From Heyndrickxia sporothermodurans (lineage in GTDB: Bacteria > Bacillota > Bacilli > Bacillales > Bacillaceae_C): 64,000 nt of DNA. The position numbers and the translations under genes are program-made. A model generated the notes under the pieces. The model saw only the letters and a program-made list of their open reading frames with translations, searched no databases and was not told where the DNA came from. Position 1 is the stretch's first letter; every line of letters begins with the position of its first letter. Of this stretch, positions 60,404 to 64,000 are shown piece after piece. The DNA lies in contig BORH01000012.1 in assembly GCA_018333075.1 (NCBI GenBank), positions 1 to 64,000 on the forward strand, given 5' to 3'.

Positions 60404-61831
60404 TTATTCTGATAGAGACAACAAGCGGTATAATTGAACAAATTGCTTTAAACCGTCCCGTAATTGTTGTTCGTTCAAATAAGAATAGCTCATACGGATC
60501 CATGAGTTGTACTCCTTAAGTGGATCGAAGATCGAACCAGGTACAAAGGAAATGGATTGCTCTATGCTCTTTTCAAGGAGCCTTTCCATGGAGATCGACT
60601 CTGGAAGCTTGATCCATAAATTAAATCCCCCGTTTGGAGACGACCATTTCCAGCCGCTAACAGATAATTCCTCCTCCATAATACTCTTGCGAATCTCAAG
60701 AGCTATTCGCAGCTTCTCTATATGCTGCTGCAGCCGCTCTGAAAAGAAATAATGCAGAAAGATTTTCTGATTTAGCAAGGGTGTACCACTGTCAGATAAC
60801 GATTTTGCTTTTAATACATAGTTCATGACAAATGGTCTGCATGCAACGGCGGCAATGCTTAAACCAGGGGCAATATATTTACTAAAGCTGCGTATATAGA
60901 TCACACATCCCGATGTATCGTAGGCGAAAAACGGCAGTGGAGGTTTTTCCTCAAAATAAATATCTGGATAAGGGTCATCCTCTACTAACAGACATTGATA
61001 CTTATGTGCCATCTCTACCAATCTCTTTCTTTGCTCAGCTGGAACCGTGTATCCAGTCGGATTGTGAAAGGTTGGGTTGAGATAAAACAGCCGTGGTTTG
61101 TGCTTTTTCATGAGAGCTTCTACTTGATCCAATTGATAACCGTATGGATGAATCTCAACCGGGATAATATTGGCACCTTGTCTTCTGAAGACATCGATAG
61201 CAGGACTGTAGGTTGGTCGCTCCAGCAAAACAGCATCTCTCGGTTTGATTAGAACTCTGGCAATCAAATCGATGGCCTCTAGTGAACCAGATGTGATTAA
61301 TAATTCATTTGAAGATACATAAAAACGATACTGATCTGTAAAATAGCGGCTAAGGGCTTCCCGCAGCTCCAAGTCTCCTTGGATTGTGGAATATGTACCT
61401 AGCACTTTTGGGTATAGATCAAATACCTTCTTTACATATTCCGAAAAGTAATGATTTGGCAAAAGATTTGGGTCAAGCAGTGCTTTGGAAAATTGATAAT
61501 CCGCCTGTACCTGATGGATTTCGGAGAGGCTGCTTTCATGGACACAAGCAGAAACAATCGGATTATGCTGAGAATCGATTAGCATCATACTGTCAGGCAT
61601 CACATAGTATCCTGATTTATCTTTTACATATACCTTTTTGTTGAGTTTTAATTGCTGATAAGCTTTAAAGACTGTTAACCGATGCACGTTAAATTCCACT
61701 GCTAACGTTCGAATAGAAGGGAGCTTTTCGTGTGCTCTCCATTCTCCACGTCTAATTCTTTCTAAAAGATAGTCATGAACTTGTTCATAAAGCTTATCAG
61801 AATGAACATTTGAGAGAACTCTTTTTTTCAT
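60404..61831 (-). CDS. MocR-type regulator (GntR HTH fused to aminotransferase-like domain)
   Basis: This 475-residue regulator has an N-terminal GntR winged helix (about 12-80; LPSIRTLAVEFNVHRLTV) and a fold-type I aminotransferase domain that binds PLP. The Schiff-base Lys is in SFSKYIAPGLS near 310, with NPTFHNPTG near 246 and VEDDPYPDIYF near 280 as cofactor contacts. Such proteins sense amino acids, vitamin B6 or amines. It is divergent from an EamA exporter gene, and three ACTGTTCT repeats lie between them, so it most probably controls that exporter. Confidence 0.92.
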   Translation of the reverse strand: MKKRVLSNVHSDKLYEQVHDYLLERIRRGEWRAHEKLPSIRTLAVEFNVHRLTVFKAYQQLKLNKKVYVKDKSGYYVMPDSMMLIDSQHNPIVSACVHESSLSEIHQVQADYQFSKALLDPNLLPNHYFSEYVKKVFDLYPKVLGTYSTIQGDLELREALSRYFTDQYRFYVSSNELLITSGSLEAIDLIARVLIKPRDAVLLERPTYSPAIDVFRRQGANIIPVEIHPYGYQLDQVEALMKKHKPRLFYLNPTFHNPTGYTVPAEQRKRLVEMAHKYQCLLVEDDPYPDIYFEEKPPLPFFAYDTSGCVIYIRSFSKYIAPGLSIAAVACRPFVMNYVLKAKSLSDSGTPLLNQKIFLHYFFSERLQQHIEKLRIALEIRKSIMEEELSVSGWKWSSPNGGFNLWIKLPESISMERLLEKSIEQSISFVPGSIFDPLKEYNSWIRMSYSYLNEQQLRDGLKQFVQLYRLLSLSE

Positions 61832-61872
61832 AAAGACCCTCCTTTCATGCCATTATACATGACGAATTCGAA

Positions 61873-61951
61873 AACTGTTCTGTTAATTTTAAACTGTTCT
61901 ATTCCTTGTCACTTATGATGGAAGAGGGAAGGAATAGAAAGGTACTGTTCT
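61873..61951. promoter_or_regulatory. Candidate MocR operators in the divergent interval
   Basis: AACTGTTCT occurs at 61873 and 61892, and TACTGTTCT at 61943, all in one orientation. TTCTATTCC (61897-61905) and GGAATAGAA (61931-61939) form a perfect inverted repeat. Paired direct repeats are the usual MocR target. Confidence 0.6.
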
Positions 61952-61986
61952 ACTCCTATCTTAAACACGATAAGGAGGGCTAGAAA

Positions 61987-62916
61987 ATGGTTTTATTCAA
62001 TTATGTTTTAATGTGTCTTATATTTGGAACAACATTTTTATCAATAAAGGTAGGGGTAGATGCAGGTGCACCGCCATTTTTCTCTGCTGGAATACGCTTT
62101 TTAGTGGCAGGCTGTATCCTGTTTTTATGGATGGTATGGAAAGGAAAAGCACAGTTTTCTCTTTTGCTTCGGAAGGAAATGCTCTTGACCGGGATAGGAT
62201 TAACCTTCGGAACATTTGCGCCATTATATTGGTCTGAACAATATTTGAGCTCTGGTATTGCGGCAGTCCTATCAGCAACAGGACCTCTCATGATTTTATT
62301 GCTTCAGTATGGTATTTTTCGTGAAAAGCTGCCTATTCGTTCTTTAGCAGGCTGTATAGTAGGTTTTGCAGGTGTCATCATCCTGCTTTTGCCGGGAATG
62401 ATGAATACATCCTTTAATGAGTTCTGGTTAATTGGATGCTTGGCGGTCTTGCTTAGTGAAATCTTTTATTCTGCTGGTGCTATTTACTCCAGTCGGGTCA
62501 TAAAACGATTTCAAGATACATCTCCAATAGCTTTGAACGCAGCTCAAATGTTATATGGAGGTGCTATGCTTCTTGTATTATCTTTATTTACAGAAAACGT
62601 GCACATGAATTCCATACTGACAACAAATGCAATTTTATCCCTCTTATACTTAATTATTGCTGGATCCATGGTGGCACACACGATTTTTTATTGGCTTGTT
62701 GCCAAAACCAATCCGGTGTTTCCATCCACTTGGCTCTATATTTCGCCATTGATTGCCCTTTGCCTAGGAGTGGTGTTATATCATGAGCGTCTTTCCTTTT
62801 TGTCGGTGATAGGAGGAATCATCATTATTATTGGAACCATTTTGGTTAATATTGATAATCTCAAGCAGTTGATAGGTAAGAAGATAAATGTGCTAGGGAA
62901 AGAGAGTCATTTATGA
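61987..62916 (+). CDS. EamA/DMT-family exporter
   Basis: This 309-residue protein has ten helices in two EamA halves (first FGTTFLSIKVGVDAGAPPFF; second LLYLIIAGSMVAHTIFYWLV). Members export amino acids, nucleosides or drugs. RBS AAGGAGGG is 8 bases before the ATG. It is divergent from the MocR gene and likely controlled by it. The substrate is unknown; relatives paired with MocR proteins often move amino-acid-like compounds. Confidence 0.88.
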   Translation: MVLFNYVLMCLIFGTTFLSIKVGVDAGAPPFFSAGIRFLVAGCILFLWMVWKGKAQFSLLLRKEMLLTGIGLTFGTFAPLYWSEQYLSSGIAAVLSATGPLMILLLQYGIFREKLPIRSLAGCIVGFAGVIILLLPGMMNTSFNEFWLIGCLAVLLSEIFYSAGAIYSSRVIKRFQDTSPIALNAAQMLYGGAMLLVLSLFTENVHMNSILTTNAILSLLYLIIAGSMVAHTIFYWLVAKTNPVFPSTWLYISPLIALCLGVVLYHERLSFLSVIGGIIIIIGTILVNIDNLKQLIGKKINVLGKESHL

Positions 62917-62931
62917 ATGAATAGTAATGGG

Positions 62932-62975
62932 TCGCCCAAAAGTAGATGATTGATCAATTTTTGGGCGATTCTTTT
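62932..62975. terminator. Bidirectional terminator
   Basis: TCGCCCAAAA pairs perfectly with TTTTGGGCGA across 17 bases, then TTCTTTTTT. It lies between the convergent EamA and XRE-cupin genes. Confidence 0.85.
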
Positions 62976-62999
62976 TTGTAATTTCTCCATTTTTTCTTG

Positions 63000-63560
63000 T
63001 TAAACTAATGAAGGAGTTAATACGAATAGTATATGGTTCGATTCATTACTTTTGTTCAAAAATCTGTGTTTTACATTGGGTGGAATTCTTACAACATCCC
63101 CTTCATCTAAAAAATACTCAATACCTTCCAGCTCAACATATGCTTGTCCTTTCATAACGACAGCAATTTCTTCTTGGTCATCGTGTGAATAATAGCTTTC
63201 CGTGGTGCTTGCATGTGGATTTAAATCCATCATTAAAAGTTCAATATGAGCCTTCATGAAATCTGGAGTTAACACATCATAGACAATATGGTCACTATTT
63301 TCACGATACACTTTCTTGCGGTCTTTTTTTCTCGAGATGAGTGAATCTGTATCAATATCATTGATAAAGAGAGTAAATAATGGCACATTTAGTGCTTTCG
63401 CAATTAGTTGTAATACACTTAATGAAGGATTGGCTTGTCCTCGTTCAATTTGGCTAATAAGCGATGTACTGATTCCAGAATAATCGGCGAACTCACGAAT
63501 GGTCATTCCGTTTTTCTTACGATAGCTTAATACCGTCTGACCAAGGCGATGGTTGATCAT
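63000..63560 (-). CDS. XRE-family regulator with cupin domain
   Basis: This 186-residue protein has an N-terminal Cro/CI-type HTH (about 5-62; DYSGISTSLISQIERGQANP) followed by a C-terminal cupin_2 barrel (about 110-180; EEIAVVMKGQAYVELEG, DEGDVVRIPPNVKHRF). This class usually senses a small metabolite in the cupin. I start it at ATG 63560, with AAAGGAG 6 bases upstream; the extension to 63578 lacks this. It is divergent from the EamA gene at the window end, its probable target. Confidence 0.9.
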   Translation of the reverse strand: MINHRLGQTVLSYRKKNGMTIREFADYSGISTSLISQIERGQANPSLSVLQLIAKALNVPLFTLFINDIDTDSLISRKKDRKKVYRENSDHIVYDVLTPDFMKAHIELLMMDLNPHASTTESYYSHDDQEEIAVVMKGQAYVELEGIEYFLDEGDVVRIPPNVKHRFLNKSNESNHILFVLTPSLV

Positions 63561-63714
63561 AGTAAAGCTCCTTTCCATAATAATGTGTGTTTCATTCTTT
63601 TTGTGCTGACATGTTAAACATGAATAACTTTCACTTTATTTAATTTGATTAAAAATTTATACTTGTAAATTATATTAGATTATTTTTATTATTGTAAACA
63701 TAGGATTAGGGGGG

Positions 63715-64000
63715 ATGGGATTGAAATCATCGCTTTTTTCTTACACGGCTTTATTTTTTGGAGTATTTGCTTTATCTACTTCGGCAATCTTTGTGAAATT
63801 GGCTGAATCACCTGCAGCAATTACGGCATTCTATCGGATGTTTTTTGCAGCAATCATCCTTTTGCCCTTTTTATTAGTAAGTAAAAAAAATCTCCAAGAA
63901 TTACAGTCATTGTCTAGAAAACAATGGGGGCTTGGTTTATTATCAGGTGTATTTTTAGCCGCACATTATACGCTGTGGTTTGAATCCTTAAATTATACTT
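63715..64000 (+). CDS. EamA/DMT-family transporter, 5' part (cut by window end)
   Basis: The frame is open from ATG 63715 (or TTG 63721, better spaced after AGGGGGG) to the last base. It encodes three EamA helices: YTALFFGVFALSTSAIFVK, the AITAFYRMFFAAIILLPF segment typical of the family, and GLLSGVFLAAHYTLWFESL. The rest lies outside the window. It is divergent from the XRE-cupin regulator. Confidence 0.85.
   Translation, partial: MGLKSSLFSYTALFFGVFALSTSAIFVKLAESPAAITAFYRMFFAAIILLPFLLVSKKNLQELQSLSRKQWGLGLLSGVFLAAHYTLWFESLNYT

Overview
This is a low-GC Firmicute chromosome segment, most probably from Bacillaceae (Bacillus sensu lato). The evidence is the tail of an rRNA operon with an eight-tRNA cluster, the conserved block rocF / spo0E-like / sigW-rsiW / cdaA-cdaR-glmM / glmS ribozyme-glmS, an amj-type lipid II flippase, an HU gene, and strong AAGGAGG-type ribosome binding sites. 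I cannot name a species.

Layout. 1-1190: 23S 3' end, 5S, and tRNAs Asn-Thr-Glu-Val-Thr-Tyr-Gln-Lys. 1411-10903: core genes (metal transporter, arginase, the SigW envelope-stress regulator and its anti-sigma factor, the c-di-AMP synthase module fused in operon with glmM, and glmS under its GlcN6P-sensing ribozyme). 10911-about 22030: a graveyard of Tn7-like transposons stacked at attTn7, directly behind glmS. It holds at least four right-end relics (three with recognisable tnsA starts, one longer tnsA pseudogene), four left-end relics with repeated TnsB-type sites, and cargo between them: a GNAT acetyltransferase, a membrane DJ-1/PfpI protein, a CPBP protease, and a complete alkylation-damage repair set (alkA, 2OG oxygenase, adaA, adaB, an SPL-like radical SAM gene, an Ada-type zinc protein, alkD). 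Three copies of one 19-bp motif lie ahead of the repair transcription units.

22404-25127 (minus strand) is the most striking part: a Cfr-type 23S rRNA methyltransferase gene followed by a solitary second gene for ribosomal protein L3 with an altered peptidyl-transferase loop, and by a SurA_N-like cytoplasmic protein. Upstream lie a 53-codon leader ORF and a three-way pairing attenuator. I infer an inducible operon that protects the ribosomal peptidyl transferase centre by both rRNA methylation and protein replacement. 25200-36400 is accessory DNA: a membrane gene behind a perfect SigW promoter, a small kinase, ydhG, a frameshifted NADAR gene, hypotheticals, and a ManR/ManP-like PTS locus with a structured dispersed repeat between the two genes. 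36797-40479 is a two-component/BcrA-type ABC transporter module, followed by yhgE/pip, an ArsR-MFS pair and HU.

47628-58123 carries a 3,257-residue LPXTG surface protein (lectin domain plus 14 tandem DUF11-like repeats) and its class A sortase. The window closes with an HXXEE membrane protein, a gene behind twin GTATAC palindromes, amj, a MocR regulator divergent from an EamA exporter, and an XRE-cupin regulator divergent from a second EamA exporter cut by the window edge. Nothing here was checked against a database; identifications rest on recognised motifs and remembered family sequences.
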